From assembly GCA_958009055.1 (NCBI GenBank), contig OY253657.1, forward strand, positions 186,001 to 250,000: a stretch of DNA of 64,000 nucleotides. Reading direction: 5' to 3'. A program made the position numbers and the translations under genes. Below, in pieces: positions 23,533-34,294 of this stretch. The stretch comes from Choricystis sp. odSpoLacu1. Its lineage: Eukaryota; Chlorophyta; Trebouxiophyceae. The notes under the pieces are model-generated. The model did not search any database. It was not told the DNA's origin and worked only from the letters and a program-made list of their open reading frames with translations. The stretch's first letter is position 1, and every line of letters begins with the position of its first letter.

Positions 23533-24330
23533 GGGGGGGAAGAGTGGGTGAGTGGTGGGCGTGCTGGACACGCGACACATGGATAAAAAATACACGCGTG
23601 TGGGGGGTGAGGTGCGCGTGGCTGCGGGGCGGTTTAAGGGTGTTGCGCGTGAAGAGGGGCAAGAGGCGCGGGGGTGCGCGTGAAGAGGGGCAAGAGGCGC
23701 GGGGGTGCGCCCGCGAGCGTTGGCACCGCCTCCCCCCCCTTTGGTTGCCTGACGCTCGTTTTTTTTTTTTCTTTTCTCTTTTGTTAAGACGTGCGAGACA
23801 ATGAGGCTGGCGATCAACCCCCAAAACACCGTGCCCTCTCTGGGGGGTTCCTCCCCAGAGACAGCGAGAAAGACAGTCAACGCCACGCGCCCGTTTTCGT
23901 GTCGCTCTCACTTCTCACGCCATTTGTCGTTGGGGTCTCTCTCCCCGCGCCCTCCCAACACCGCCGACCGTCCCCCACAGCGGACACCGTGCGCACACAC
24001 CACCCTCCGTGCTCTCACGCGGAGGCCACACACTGCAAACGGGGCGTCGTTCCCAAAAACACGCGCGCGCGAGTCTCCACGACTCCCCCGCTGCCGCCCC
24101 GCGCTCTCCTCCCCGCTTCCCCCCACCTCCCCCTCCGCGCATTCGCCGGCGCCGGTGAGCTGAGCTGCTGAGAGCTTGACGTGAACCTGGTCGCTGGACA
24201 ACACACGCGGGTCGCGCTGAACGCAGGGAGACGTGCCTATTTTTGGACTCGCTGCCTGCCGTGCGGCCCCTCCCCCCCTCTGTGCCGCTTGCGTCCCCTC
24301 CTCCAAAAGACCGACCCCACCCACACGACC
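23533..24330. other. Intergenic region upstream of the P450 reductase
   Basis: About 0.8 kb between two + strand genes. Holds a 31-base tandem duplication (own entry), a T run at 23759-23770 and CG-rich DNA. No coding signal. Confidence 0.5.
23645..23709. repeat. Tandem duplication of a 31-base unit
   Basis: Two adjacent, essentially identical copies of a 31-base unit containing GTGAAGAGGGGCAAGAGG, offset by exactly 31 bases, between galactokinase and the P450 reductase. Intergenic, no known function. Confidence 0.85.
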
Positions 24331-26313
24331 ATGGACATCCTCCCCCTCCCCCTCCCCGCCCTCGTCGGCGCTGCCGCCCTGCTGCTGGCGTTGGCCGCCT
24401 TCCTGGCGTCCCGCGCTCGGGCGGCCGCCCGTGCCGCGCTGCCGGCTGGCAAGGCCGCCCCCTCGGTCCTCGCCCTCGACGCGACCGCCTCCTCCGACGC
24501 GGCGGACGGCCGCCCCGCCGTCACCATCCTGTTTGGCACGCAGACAGGGACCGCTGAGCGGTTTGCGCGCGCGCTCAAGGCCGAGATTGCGGGGTTGGCG
24601 GGCGGCAGCGGCGCCCGCATCGACGTCGTGGACGCCGAAGAGTACGACGGGGAGACCCGCCTCCCGACCGAATCCCTCGTCCTCTTCCTCATGGCCACCT
24701 ATGGCGACGGCGAACCCACCGACAACGCGGCCGACCTGTACAACTGGGTGGTGCGGTCGGCGGGGGATGCCGAGTTTGCGTCCACCAAACCCCTGGCCCC
24801 GGTGACGTACGCCGTCTTTGGCCTGGGCAACAAGCAGTACGAACACTTTTGCGACGTCGGCAAGCGCCTGCACAAAGCGTTGGAGGGGCTGGGTGGGGCG
24901 CCGATTGTCCCGCGCGGCGACGGCGACGACGACGATGACATCGAGGGCGACTTTGACGCGTGGAAGGCCGGCCTCCTGGCCGCCCTGCGCGACCGCCCCG
25001 ACCTGGTGGGCGGGGGTGCCACTGACGAAGTCACCGCCGACGCGTCCAGCGCGCCTTTGCCGGCCTTCACGGTGACGCCCGCGCCTGCGGGTGCCCAGCC
25101 CGCGCCGCGCGCGGCTGGCACCGGCACGTCGCCCCACGCCCCCGCCCTGGCCACCGTCACCGCCGTGCGCGAGCTGCACACGCCCGCCTCCGACAGGTCG
25201 TGCGTGCACGTGGAGCTGGACTGCGCCGGGTCGGACGCGGTGTACACGGCGGGCGACCACGTGGGGGTGCTGCCGGCCAACGATGCAGGTGTTGTGTCCG
25301 AACTCGCGTCCCTGCTCGCCATCGACGACCTCTCCACCCTCGTCACCTTTGACCCGCCCACCGACGCCGCGTCCGCGGCCGACATTGGCCACCCCGTGCC
25401 CGGCCCCCTCACCCTGCGCGACGCGCTGGCGTGGCACGCGGACGTGTTGAGTCCGATTGACAAACCGACGCTGGCGGCCTTTGCGCGCGCGGCGTCCGGC
25501 AAGGAAGCCACCGCCCTGGCCACCCTGTTGGCGCCCGACGGTGCCGCCGCCTACAAAGCCTGGCACGCGCACTCGCGCTGCCTGCTGGAGGTGATGCGCG
25601 AGTTCCCCGAGACGGCGCGGGCGCTGGGCGTGGGCGCGTTTTTCGGGGGCGTCGCGCCGAGGCTAGGTGTTCGCTTCTACTCGATCTCTTCGTCTCCTGC
25701 CGCCTCCTCCCCCACCACCCTCACCGTCACCGCTGCCGTGGTGCGCGAGACGACGGCCACGGGGCGCCCCCACCGCGGGCCCGCGTCCAACGGGCTGGCC
25801 GCCGCCAAGCAAGGCGACCGCATCGCGTTCTTCATCCGCCGCTCCACGTTCCGCCTCCCTGCCGACCCCGCCACCCCCATCATCATGGTGGGGCCCGGCA
25901 CCGGGCTCGCTCCCTTCCGCGGCTTCCTGCAGGACAGGGCAGCCACGGCGGCGGGTGGCGGCCGCCTGGGTGAGGCGGTGCTGTTTTTCGGGTGCCGCTC
26001 GAAAAAAACCGACTACATCTACTCGGATGAGTTGGCCGCTTTCCAAGCCTCTGGCGCCCTCTCCCGCCTGCACGTCGCCTTCTCGCGCGACGGCGCGGCC
26101 AATGACTATGTGCAGCACCACATCGCGGCCAACGGCGAGTCCGTCAAAGCGCTGGTTGACGCCGGCGCGTACGTCTATGTGTGCGGCGACGCGAAAGCGA
26201 TGGCGCGCGATGTGCACGCCACGCTGCGCGACGTGCTGGGGGGTGGTGCCACCGGGGATGCTGCCCTGAAGGCGTTGACCGATGGCGGTCGTTTGCACAA
26301 AGATGTGTGGTGA
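24331..26313 (+). CDS. NADPH-cytochrome P450 reductase
   Basis: Diflavin enzyme passing electrons from NADPH through FAD and FMN to microsomal P450s. One uninterrupted exon of 660 residues, normal for the family. Residues about 5-30 are a hydrophobic membrane anchor (LVGAAALLLALAAFLA). FMN domain: LFGTQTGTAERFA and MATYGDGEPTDNA, then FGLGNKQYEHFC. Connecting domain follows; FAD-binding RFYSISSSP near residue 447; NADPH domain with VGPGTGLAPFRGF, FFGCRSKKTDYIY, VCGDAKAMARDV; C-terminal aromatic as in family (DVW). The usual GVC(S/T) FAD-site motif reads RGPASN, so the common Cys is absent. Start chosen because ATG 24331 directly precedes the anchor. Confidence 0.95.
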   Translation: MDILPLPLPALVGAAALLLALAAFLASRARAAARAALPAGKAAPSVLALDATASSDAADGRPAVTILFGTQTGTAERFARALKAEIAGLAGGSGARIDVVDAEEYDGETRLPTESLVLFLMATYGDGEPTDNAADLYNWVVRSAGDAEFASTKPLAPVTYAVFGLGNKQYEHFCDVGKRLHKALEGLGGAPIVPRGDGDDDDDIEGDFDAWKAGLLAALRDRPDLVGGGATDEVTADASSAPLPAFTVTPAPAGAQPAPRAAGTGTSPHAPALATVTAVRELHTPASDRSCVHVELDCAGSDAVYTAGDHVGVLPANDAGVVSELASLLAIDDLSTLVTFDPPTDAASAADIGHPVPGPLTLRDALAWHADVLSPIDKPTLAAFARAASGKEATALATLLAPDGAAAYKAWHAHSRCLLEVMREFPETARALGVGAFFGGVAPRLGVRFYSISSSPAASSPTTLTVTAAVVRETTATGRPHRGPASNGLAAAKQGDRIAFFIRRSTFRLPADPATPIIMVGPGTGLAPFRGFLQDRAATAAGGGRLGEAVLFFGCRSKKTDYIYSDELAAFQASGALSRLHVAFSRDGAANDYVQHHIAANGESVKALVDAGAYVYVCGDAKAMARDVHATLRDVLGGGATGDAALKALTDGGRLHKDVW

Positions 26314-26592
26314 TTTTCACGTTGTGCTTGTTTCTTCATGCTTTCTCGGGCTGGTTCCTCCCCCCTCTTCCCCTCCTCATCACTTACCTACCCTCACACC
26401 CACTGACACGCCTGTACCGTCTCATTTGATGCCCCCAATGTTTCGCACTGCGGTTTTTGTTTCGTTTCCTTTTTTTTTTGACCAGAGAGACTCTTTTTAA
26501 CTTTTTTCATTTTTCGTTTCGTACCCACAAAAACTAAAGCGGCCTCTCTCGTCTACACACAAACACATGCTCTCTATCTCTCTCTCTCTTTT
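26314..26592. other. Convergent intergenic tail region
   Basis: Unusually T-rich spacer between the reductase stop and the small coiled-coil gene's stop. No gene seen. Confidence 0.5.
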
Positions 26593-27072
26593 CTACCCCA
26601 GCACCCTGGCCACGCGCACCTCCAGCTCCTCCAGCCTGCGCCGCAAGCGGGCCACGCTCTCCGCGATGCTGTCCACTCTGCGCAGGCCCACCACCAGGCT
26701 GGATCCCGCCGCTGCAGCCGCGTCCGTGGCGGCCGCTGCTTCATCGGCTGCGTCGGCGGCCGCGGTCGCAGCGTCGGCCAGCAGGGCGGCATGGTCGACA
26801 GCGCCACGCGCAGACGCCGCCGCCGCGTCGCGCAGAGACGTCAGGGCCGCCGTCCACGCGACGGACATGGCGGCCGCGTCGGAGGTGAGGGAGGTGAGGA
26901 GGGTGGAGAGGTGGGCGAGGTGGGCCTGGGATTGGGGGGTGGGTTAAAAACGGTGAGTGGTGCAAAAAAACGCGCTCCGCCTTCCGCCTCTCTACCCCAC
27001 ACCCCCTACCTGACGCTCGGCGTCATCGCTCGGCGACGAGGGCGACGGGTCGGAGGGATCGGCATCCAACAT
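26593..27072 (-). CDS. Small coiled-coil protein, function unknown
   Basis: Two exons in transcript order, 27072-27010 and 26925-26593, give 131 residues. The start is acidic and Ser/Pro rich (MLDADPSDPSPSSPSDD), the rest one long Ala-rich helix ending in a heptad-like segment (VDSIAESVARLRRRLEELEVRV). Size and shape resemble small subunits of vesicle-trafficking complexes such as BLOC-1/BORC, but no diagnostic motif supports that. Splice sites are consensus and phases agree, which is the main evidence that it is a gene. Confidence 0.6.
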
Positions 27073-27358
27073 TTGGCGTGCGGGAGGGAGGAAGGGAAAC
27101 AAAAAGGAAATGCCGAGTTGTTTTTTGTCGAACCCCCCCAAAAACGACCTTGACACACAATACACGGTTTTCGGTTGTTACACGCCTGTCTCACATACGC
27201 CGCCGTGGTTCGGCAGCAAGCCTCCAGCCATCTTAAGCAGCGGGGCTTGGAAATAAAGTGTAGAGAGGTGACGCCAAAAAAAAACCCTCGTTTTTTGGTG
27301 TTCGCCCGACCTCTCTCTTCAACTGAAGAGACAAAAAACCAACTCTTCCCCTTTTCTT

Positions 27359-28962
27359 TCACCCGCCCTCAAAATAATAGCACCGCCGTGTCCCCACCAC
27401 GTCGCACCACCCCGCCCGCAGCAGGGTGGCGGGGCCGACCCCACCCTCTGGCAGCCGCAGTGCGGCCACCACCAGGCGGGACGCTGCGCCCGCGCCGCCG
27501 CGCGCGTCGTCTCCGTCTCCGTCTGCAGCATCGCCGCCGCCGCCCGACCCCCGTTTCAGGCCGTCCGGCCCACACCCCACGCACGCGGTGCGGGCGGCGC
27601 CCTTGAGCACTGCTTCCACGCTCAGGCGGCCGGCTTCGTCGGCCACGGCGGCCGCGGTGCAGCCGGGGGGGACGTCGCTGCCGAGCGGCGCGACCGCGTC
27701 GCCGTCGCTGCCGCCATCCCTGCCGCGCGCTCTGGCGGAGGCTGCCAAGGCGGCCTGCACCGCTCGCACGCGGGCCATCCGGGTCAGGGAGGGCGTCGCA
27801 AAGTCGTGCAGCGCGGGGGCCACGCCGCCGCGCCGCGCGGCCGCTGCGCGTGGCGACGCGCGCACCTCTTTCCACTCCGCCTCCACCAGCCCCACCGCGA
27901 CCGCGTCCACGGCCGTGGCCAACGACACGGGCGCTCCATCCACATCGTGGCGGGGGCCGCCCCCGCGCGAGGAGCCCGCGACCGCGCGACCGCGACCGCG
28001 CCCGCGCGCGCGGCGGCGCCCTCTCCCGTCATGACGCCCCACAGCCTCTGCAGCAGGGACGCCCGCCTCAGCACGGCGCGGCGGGGGGGGGGGGCGGGCC
28101 AGTTTGCGCCCACCGCCCGCCACCCAGGTGGCGAGGGCGGCTGCCGCGGCGGCGCAGGGCGCGTGCGCGAGGATGAACACCGCGTCTGCGCGGCCGGCAG
28201 CAAACGCGGTCGCGGCCGCCACCAACGCGGGCTCATCCGCCACCGCGCCCGTCGAGGTGACGATGGTGGTGGTGGCGGGGTCCAGGCCGGCCGCGGCGAG
28301 GGCGGCGGCTGCCGCGTCTGCGCACTCGGCGCAGGTGATCGCCAGCACGCGGGGAGGGGGGCCCACCATTCCACGCGCCCCCTGCAGCGCACGCAAGGCG
28401 GCCGCCGCGGGCGCCCTGTGCACAGCCTCCAGCCCGGTGACCGCGGACAGCAGGCTGGACAGGGGGCGGCCGGCGCCGGGTGTGCCGGGCGCAGAGCGCG
28501 CGGAGGCGAGCGGGGGCAGCCCGCTCGGCGGCGACGACGGCGCCGGGGACAGGGGCGGCGACGCGGGGGCCGACTTGAGGGCGGGGCGCAGACGGGGTCG
28601 GAGGGTGGTGGTCTGTGTGTGTGTGTGGGGTGGGGAGTGTGTCGAAAAAAGTGCGCGGGGATGCACGCCTGCCTCCTTCCCTTCCCTGCGGACACGGAGC
28701 CCCCCGCGTCCGCGTCGTCACCCCGGGGTCCCAGCAGCAACACACAGGCGAGGAATGCGGGGAGCAGGCGGGAGGGAGGGAGGTTGCGCAGCCCCTGCTA
28801 CCGTCGGCGGGCTCCCGACGCGCCAGCTGCCTCCTCCTCCACTCCGCCCGCACTCCCCACACGCGCCACGAGCACACTCACCGAGGTGGGAGCTCGTCCG
28901 GCGGGAGGGACGACGCCCGCCACGTCGGGAGGCGCGTCCGGGGGGACGGAATTTGACTGCAT
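27359..28962 (-). CDS. Unrecognised protein, Ala-rich, two frame breaks
   Basis: No family recognised. Exon 1 28962-28882 (27 residues, start MQSNSVPPDAPPD), exon 2 28612-27359 after a 269-base intron. Notable segments: VLAITCAECADAAAAALAAAG, ADAVFILAHAPCAAAAAALATWV, RRASLLQRLWGVMTGEG, LATAVDAVAVGLVEAEWKEV, RTACVGCGPDGLK and C-terminal GWCDVVGTRRCYYFEGG. The LWGVMTGEG block lies in another frame; the switch into it falls in a 12-G run (28083-28094) and the switch back in the GC tract near 27998-28013, consistent with one surplus G and one surplus CG unit (443 residues after both). Conserved-looking Cys pairs suggest metal or disulfide binding, unproven. Confidence 0.6.
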
Positions 28963-29117
28963 GCTCGCGAGCCGGCGAAGCGAGAATGTCGAGTGGGCGC
29001 GTTTTTTTGAGCCGACATCTTTTTTCCCTGCATCGCCATAACGGGCGCCCCCGCAGGCTGCGTGTGTGCAAGCGGCACGCACGCACAGGGTGCGCGTGTG
29101 TTTTTGACACCCCCACC

Positions 29118-29603
29118 ATGTGGCGCTGGCCCTCCCGCGCGCCGTCACCGCCCCCGCCGTCGCCACGCCGCGCGCGGTGCGCCTCGGCCCCCGACGCCGG
29201 CCACCTCGTCCCCTCCTCCCCGCCCCGCCGCAGAGTCGTGGTGTCCCCCGCGGCATCAATCGCGGCGTCCTACTGGCGCCTGCAAGCGTCCCTGGCATCG
29301 ACTCTCCTTCCCGACGTTGTTCGTTTAGAGGCTCTCGCCGCCTCCCCCTCCACCGACCTGCCCCCCTCCGACGCGGCGCGGCTGGCCCGGCTGCGGGCAT
29401 GCACACTGACACCGCTGATTGCGAGGTTGAGGCAGGCGCCCGGCACGCCGGGGGCGACAACCACCCCCCCCCGCGCTGATCTGGCGTTGTTGCGACAAGC
29501 GGCCGCCATCCTGCCGCCCTACGTGGCCGCGTTGAGGGCCGCGTTGGTGGGGGCGCCCCCGCCGTACGATGTGGAGGCGCTGTGTGCTGCTGCGGCGGCG
29601 TGA
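29118..29603 (+). CDS. Unrecognised small protein with organelle-type leader
   Basis: Single exon, 161 residues, start in good context (ACCATGT). The first 40 residues are Pro/Ser/Arg rich with no acidic residue until about position 27, like a transit peptide; the rest is helical (SYWRLQASLASTLLPDVVRLEALA, RLARLRACTLTPLIARLRQA, LLRQAAAILPPYVAALRAAL). Divergent from the preceding orphan over 155 bases. No family recognised; coding status rests on the clean frame and its placement between two convergent and divergent neighbours. Confidence 0.55.
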   Translation: MWRWPSRAPSPPPPSPRRARCASAPDAGHLVPSSPPRRRVVVSPAASIAASYWRLQASLASTLLPDVVRLEALAASPSTDLPPSDAARLARLRACTLTPLIARLRQAPGTPGATTTPPRADLALLRQAAAILPPYVAALRAALVGAPPPYDVEALCAAAAA

Positions 29604-29697
29604 TGATGGAAAGGGAAAGCATTTTGTTTTTTTTACACACAAACACACTAGTCCGCCCCGCCCCGCCTGTAACAAAACAATCCAGTGCATGCACATC

Positions 29698-30773
29698 TCA
29701 CCTGCCCCGCCACCCGCTCACCACACTCTCAGCAGCCTCGCACACCGCCTCTGCCCGCTTCTGAGCGGCCGCCGCACGAACCACTGCCCCCCGCCCCTCG
29801 CCTGCCGCCTCCTCGACCGCCGCCCGCGCCGCGTCAGCCGCCAGGCGGCGGGCCGTGGCCTCCGCCCGCGCCTGCGCCAGGCGCCCCTCTTCGGTGGTGG
29901 CGGCGGCGGTTGCACGCGCCGCGTCTGCGCGCCACCACGCCGCCTCCGCCTCCGCCTCAGCCACCCGTCGCGCCAGGGCGTCGATGTCGTCCGCCAGCGG
30001 TTGAATGGAGGCTCGTGCGGCTAGGTGCGCACTGTCGGCTGCCGCCTCCGCGGCCGCCGCCGCGCGGGCAGCGACGTCATGGCTGTCGGCGCGGCACCTG
30101 TCGACCCGTGCAGTCGCCGCCACGGACGCCGCCGCGCTCGCCCGGTCCCTGTCGGTACGCGCACTCACCAACGCTGCCCTCGCGGCGGCCGTGGCGCCGG
30201 ACACATCTGTTTGTGCTGCGCGGGCGGCCACGTCAGCCGCCGCCAGCGCGCGCGTGTGGGCCACCAGCAACGCGTCCACCCGCGCCGCCCCCGCCGCCGC
30301 CACGGACGCCAAGGCGGCCGCAGCCGCACTGTGCACACTGGCCAGGGTCGCGGCGTGCGCGTCCGCCGCGTGGGACCGGGTGGCGGCCGCGCGTCGGGCC
30401 TCGTTTGCCACTCGCGCCGCGTCTGCCGCGGCGGCCGCCTCCGCCGCCGCCTCCCGCGCTGTCGCCGCGTCAGCCGCATCTGCAGCCGCCGCCAGGGCGG
30501 CCGCCGCCGCCCGCTCCCTCCAATCGGCGTCCACGGCGGCGGAGGCGGTGTGGAAGGAGGAGGCGTGAGCAGCGAATGTGGCGGGCAGGCCCGCCGCCAA
30601 CGACGCGTGTGGGGAGGCGCCCGCCGCGGCGGCGGCGGCGGAGGCGGCATTGGTGGCGGCCCGGTTGGAGGGGGGGCGCTTGGTGCCGGGTGGCTGGGGA
30701 GGGGTGGGGAGACGAACAGGCGGGGCGGTGAGGACGGAGCGGAGAGACAAGGGTGGCACAGAAAAAACACACA

Positions 30774-30804
<31 letters not shown>

Positions 30805-30840
30805 CACCTTGCGCTTGGCCTGGGTTGGGCTCATGGCCAT
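29698..30840 (-). CDS. Alanine-rich coiled-coil protein, function unknown
   Basis: Exon 1 30840-30808 (MAMSPTQAKRK) and exon 2 30693-29698 give 342 residues. The intron starts GTGGTGTG and contains a GT microsatellite (CA on the + strand, 30782-30803). The protein is over one third Ala, in long heptad-like helices with regularly spaced Arg, Asp and Glu, for example RVDALLVAHTRALAAADVAA and LADDIDALARRVAEAEAEAAW. It ends RAEAVCEAAESVVSGWRGR. Probably a structural coiled coil; no domain recognised. Tail to tail with the 161-residue orphan and divergent from eS19. Confidence 0.6.
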
Positions 30841-31009
30841 CGTGGAGTGTGTTCCACCTGGTGGGTGGTTAGGGAGGGGTGACGGGTCCGGTGGAGAGAG
30901 AGTGCGAGTGCGCTCGGTCGTTTGTTTTGTTTTTTGCTCACTCCCCGAAATCAGAGCCGCCGCTCCTCCCCGCTCCGCTCCCCCTCCCGCCCAGCCACTC
31001 TACGTAAAA

Positions 31010-31844
31010 ATGACCACAGAGGCGCCCCGTGGCGTCCGTGACATCCCGGCGGAAGCCTTTATCAAGGCGTACGCGCAGCACTTGAAGGGCAACGACAAGG
31101 TTCGTGGCGGCCGCGTTTTTTCGCGGCGGGCGCGCTCTCCTGCCCCCCGCCTCTCCGCCTGCCCGTCTCAGGCAACGGCGGTGTGCGTGTGGGGTGTGAG
31201 CGCGCCCTCGATCGGGGGTGGAGAGGCGGCGTGGGGAGTGTGCGCGGGCTGTGTCGCCCCACCCCGACTGCGATCGGCCGCCGCGGCGCCGTGACAGTCG
31301 GGCGCGCTGGCGGCCGGCGCGCGCCCTGCGCCTCTGGCCGCCAGCACGCGCGTGGCATGCTGCCGTTCGCTTGGCCCCTGCCATGTGCGGCCGGGCTGCC
31401 CTGACCGGGCGGGCGTGGCTGCCCGCGCCGATTGCCGGTCGGGCTGCGCTCGCTGCCGCCGCGGTGCTCGCCTGCCGACCCTGCCCCCCCCCGCTCCCGC
31501 CTCCCTCGCCCCCTCACACGGACCGTGTGTGTCCAGTTGTGACCCACGCCGCGTTGGGTGGCGGGATCGGTGCGCCCGGCGTGGCTGCGAGCTTCGCATC
31601 GACGCACCACCCCGCCGGCCTAAAAAAAAAACGACGCCCGTTTCCTTGCTCCTCCCCACACGCGCCCCGCGCTCACCCCTCCCTCCTCCACACCACTCCA
31701 CCCCTCCCACAGATCATCCTGCCGTCCTGGGTCGACATCGTCAAGACCGCCCCCCGCAAGGAGCTGGCCCCCTACGACGCCGACTGGTACTACGTGCGCG
31801 CTGGTGAGTAGTTGTTGTTGTTGTTGTTGTTGTGTGTGTGGTGT

Positions 31845-31891
<47 letters not shown>

Positions 31892-32320
31892 CAGCCAGTG
31901 CGGCGGCGGGCTCAAAAATCAAACGCCGGAGAAAAACGGTGACCGAACGACGTTTTTTTGACCCTCACCCTTCCCCACCCTCCCCCTCACCCAGCCTCCA
32001 TTGCGCGCAAGGTCTACATGCGCCAGGACCTGGGCGTCGGCGCCCTGCGCCGCCAGTACGGCGGCCGCAACAAGCGGCGCGGCACCGTGCCCGAGCGCTT
32101 TGCCCTGGCGTCGGGCGGCGTGATTCGCCACATTCTCACCCAACTCGAAACCATTGGCCTCGTCGAAAAGTCGACCAACGCCAAAGGGGGGCGCCGCATC
32201 TCGGCCCAGGGCCAGCGCGACCTGGACCTGATTGCCGGGCGGGTGGAGGCGACAGTGGCGCCCCTGTTTGGCGGCGCGCTCGAGGTGACGGAGGAGGCGG
32301 CCGCCGCGGCGGACGAGTGA
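31010..32320 (+). CDS. RPS19: Cytosolic small-subunit ribosomal protein eS19
   Basis: Component of the 40S head needed for 18S rRNA maturation. Exons 31010-31099, 31713-31803, 31995-32320 give 168 residues (family 145-155, with a longer acidic tail here). Conserved parts: [88 protein letters not shown] and [14 protein letters not shown]. The first intron is long (613 bases, GTTCGT donor) and carries a GC stem with a T6 loop near its 5' end; the second carries GTT and GT microsatellites. Confidence 0.96.
31110..31127 (+). other. Predicted GC hairpin with T6 loop in eS19 intron 1
   Basis: GCCGCG, six T, CGCGGC: a perfect 6-bp stem starting 11 bases into the intron, close enough to the 5' splice site to affect splicing. 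Confidence 0.5.
31811..31888. repeat. GTT and GT microsatellites in eS19 intron 2
   Basis: Seven GTT units followed by a nearly pure GT tract that begins a few bases after the GTGAGT donor and fills much of the intron. Confidence 0.85.
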
Positions 32321-32778
32321 AAAGAGAAGAGGTGTGTTTCTTTCCCCCCCCCCTGCTGTTCTTTTTTTTCACTCTTGTGTTGCGATTATCGCACGTCCTT
32401 TCACAAACCAAACCAGAGAGAGAGAGGGGCAGGGCGTGTTGAGTCAGCGGGGGCGCCACGCCTCGACACAGCCTGCATCTCTCTGTTTTTGTTTTTACTT
32501 CACACAAGAGAGTTTTTTGGTGCGCGCCACGCCCACACAGCGACACCACAAAAAAACAGGGGATGGCTGCAAAACGCGCCAGGGCGGCAGCCACCTCGTT
32601 TGTGGGGGTGGATGGGGTTCGCGGGGAGGGGAGGAAAGTATAGTGGGTGCCGCCCCGCCACACAAAAACAAAAGGGAGCAAAAATGATGAAATAAAAAAC
32701 TCAAAATAAAAAGGGGGGGATCAAAGAAGAAAAAAAACGTTAGTGGGAGGTGAATCAACGTCCGACCCCTTTCATGGT
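32321..32778. other. Convergent intergenic tail region
   Basis: 458 bases between the eS19 and repeat-protein stops; mostly A/T-richer than the surroundings (32680-32750). No gene seen. Confidence 0.5.
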
Positions 32779-34294
32779 TTACGCCTTGGGTTTAGCGGCG
32801 GCGGCGGGAGTCGGGGCGGCGGCCGCCTTTTTAACCGAGGGGGGCGGGCGCGGCAGCCAGCAGGGACCGAGGCTTGGCGGCGGCGGCGGGAGTCGGGGCG
32901 GCGGCCGCCTTTTTAACCGAGGGGGCGGGCGCGGCAGCCAGCAGGGACCGAGGCTTGGCGGCGGCGGCGGGAGTCGGGGCGGCGGCCGCCTTTTTAACCG
33001 AGGGGGCGGGGGCGGCAGCCAGCAGGGACCGAGGCTTGGCGGCGGCGGCGGGAGTCGGGGCGGCGGCCGCCTTCTTAACCGAGGGGGCGGGGGCGGCAGC
33101 CAGCAGGGACCGAGGCTTGGCGGCGGCGGCGGGAGTCGGGGCGGCGGCCGCCTTTTTAACCGAGGGGGCGGGGGCGGCAGCCAGCAGGGACCGAGGCTTG
33201 GCGGCGGCGGCGGGAGTCGGGGCGGCGGCCGCCTTCTTAACCGAGGGGGCGGGGGCGGCAGCCAGCAGGGACCGAGGCTTGGCGGCGGCGGCGGGAGTCG
33301 GGGCGGCGGCCGCCTTTTTAACCGAGGGGGCGGGCGCGGCAGCCAGCAGGGACCGAGGCTTGGCGGCGGCGGCGGGAGTCGGGGCGGCGGCCGCCTTTTT
33401 AACCGAGGGGGCGGGGGCGGCAGCCAGCAGGGACCGAGGCTTGGCGGCGGCGGCGGGAGTCGGGGCGGCGGCCGCCTTTTTAACCGAGGGGGCGGGCGCG
33501 GCAGCCAGCAGGGACCGAGGCTTGGCGGCGGCGGCGGGAGTCGGGGCGGCGGCCGCCTTTTTAACCGAGGGGGCGGGGGCGGGCGCGGCTGTGGGTGGGT
33601 TGTGGGAGGGAAAGAGAGTCATCGGCGGTTTGTTCGTCGGTCGGAACGTCGGGCTGCCCAAACGCGGTGCGGTCGCCCCCCTCCCTGCGTCAAAACCGCG
33701 CCCCCAACCCCGCGCCCGACGCCAGCCCACGTGTTTGTTTGTCACCAAACAATGATGGGCGCTGGCGTTGGCGGCGGAAGTGGCCGAGAAAAAAGGCGGG
33801 CGCGGCCACCTGTCGACCAATTCGGCCGTTTATTTGACGGCGCGCGTGCGGGCACATTGTGGCGCCCCCCAAACGCGTCGCCGGCGCCCGCGCCGCGCCC
33901 ACTCCCCCCCAATCACCCGATGGGAGTGTGCAACATGGCCCACAGGAGGCACGAGGTGGCGGGCCGGGCGGGAGAGGGCGGGGCGAGGCAAGACGGCTTT
34001 GCGACGGCTGTCGTAAAGGTGCCGTTGCTGCTTCTACCCCGCCTCCCACCCGCAGCCCGCCCCCGTTTGGCCTCCACCTCCCCAATTCGTGCACCCACTA
34101 CAAAACAAGCCGTCAAGAGCCGGGAGTGGGTGGCAGGGCAGGGCTGGATGGCCGCCAACCACCGCTCTTTTTGCTTGATGCGAGCCGAAGAATATATAAG
34201 CACGCTAGTGTCTCTCTCGCCCCCAGTCAACCACACACTCACCCGTCGCCGTCGCCAGCAGCAGGGAAACCAGGATCAAGGAGATAGTCTTCAT
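32779..34294 (-). CDS. Secreted Ala/Pro/Lys protein made of 27-residue tandem repeats
   Basis: No family recognised. Exon 1 34294-34243 encodes a signal peptide (MKTISLILVSLLLATAT); exon 2 33588-32779 joins in phase and starts directly with APAPAPSVKK. The mature protein is ten SVKKAAAAPTPAAAA blocks linked by nine KPRSLLAAAPAP spacers, one unit per 81 bases, ending PAAAAKPKA. Lys/Pro/Ala composition with a signal peptide suits a cell-wall or matrix protein, and the Pro residues could be hydroxylated and glycosylated; this is inference. The final copy has six G (32839-32844) where other copies have five, throwing the last block out of frame; removing one restores 286 residues. The 654-base intron contains an ATATATAAG sequence at 34190-34198 on the + strand. 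Confidence 0.8.
32782..33588. repeat. 81-bp tandem array, about ten copies
   Basis: Unit starts are visible from the recurring CAGGGACCGAGGCTTGG at 32861 and every 81 bases to 33509. Copies differ by only a few bases, chiefly C/G and T/C swaps. The period is a multiple of three, so copy-number change keeps the coding frame. Confidence 0.95.

Noticed and set aside
32782..33588. Possible CRISPR-like array
   Set aside because: Units are contiguous 81-bp near-identical copies with no distinct spacers, in a eukaryotic coding exon.
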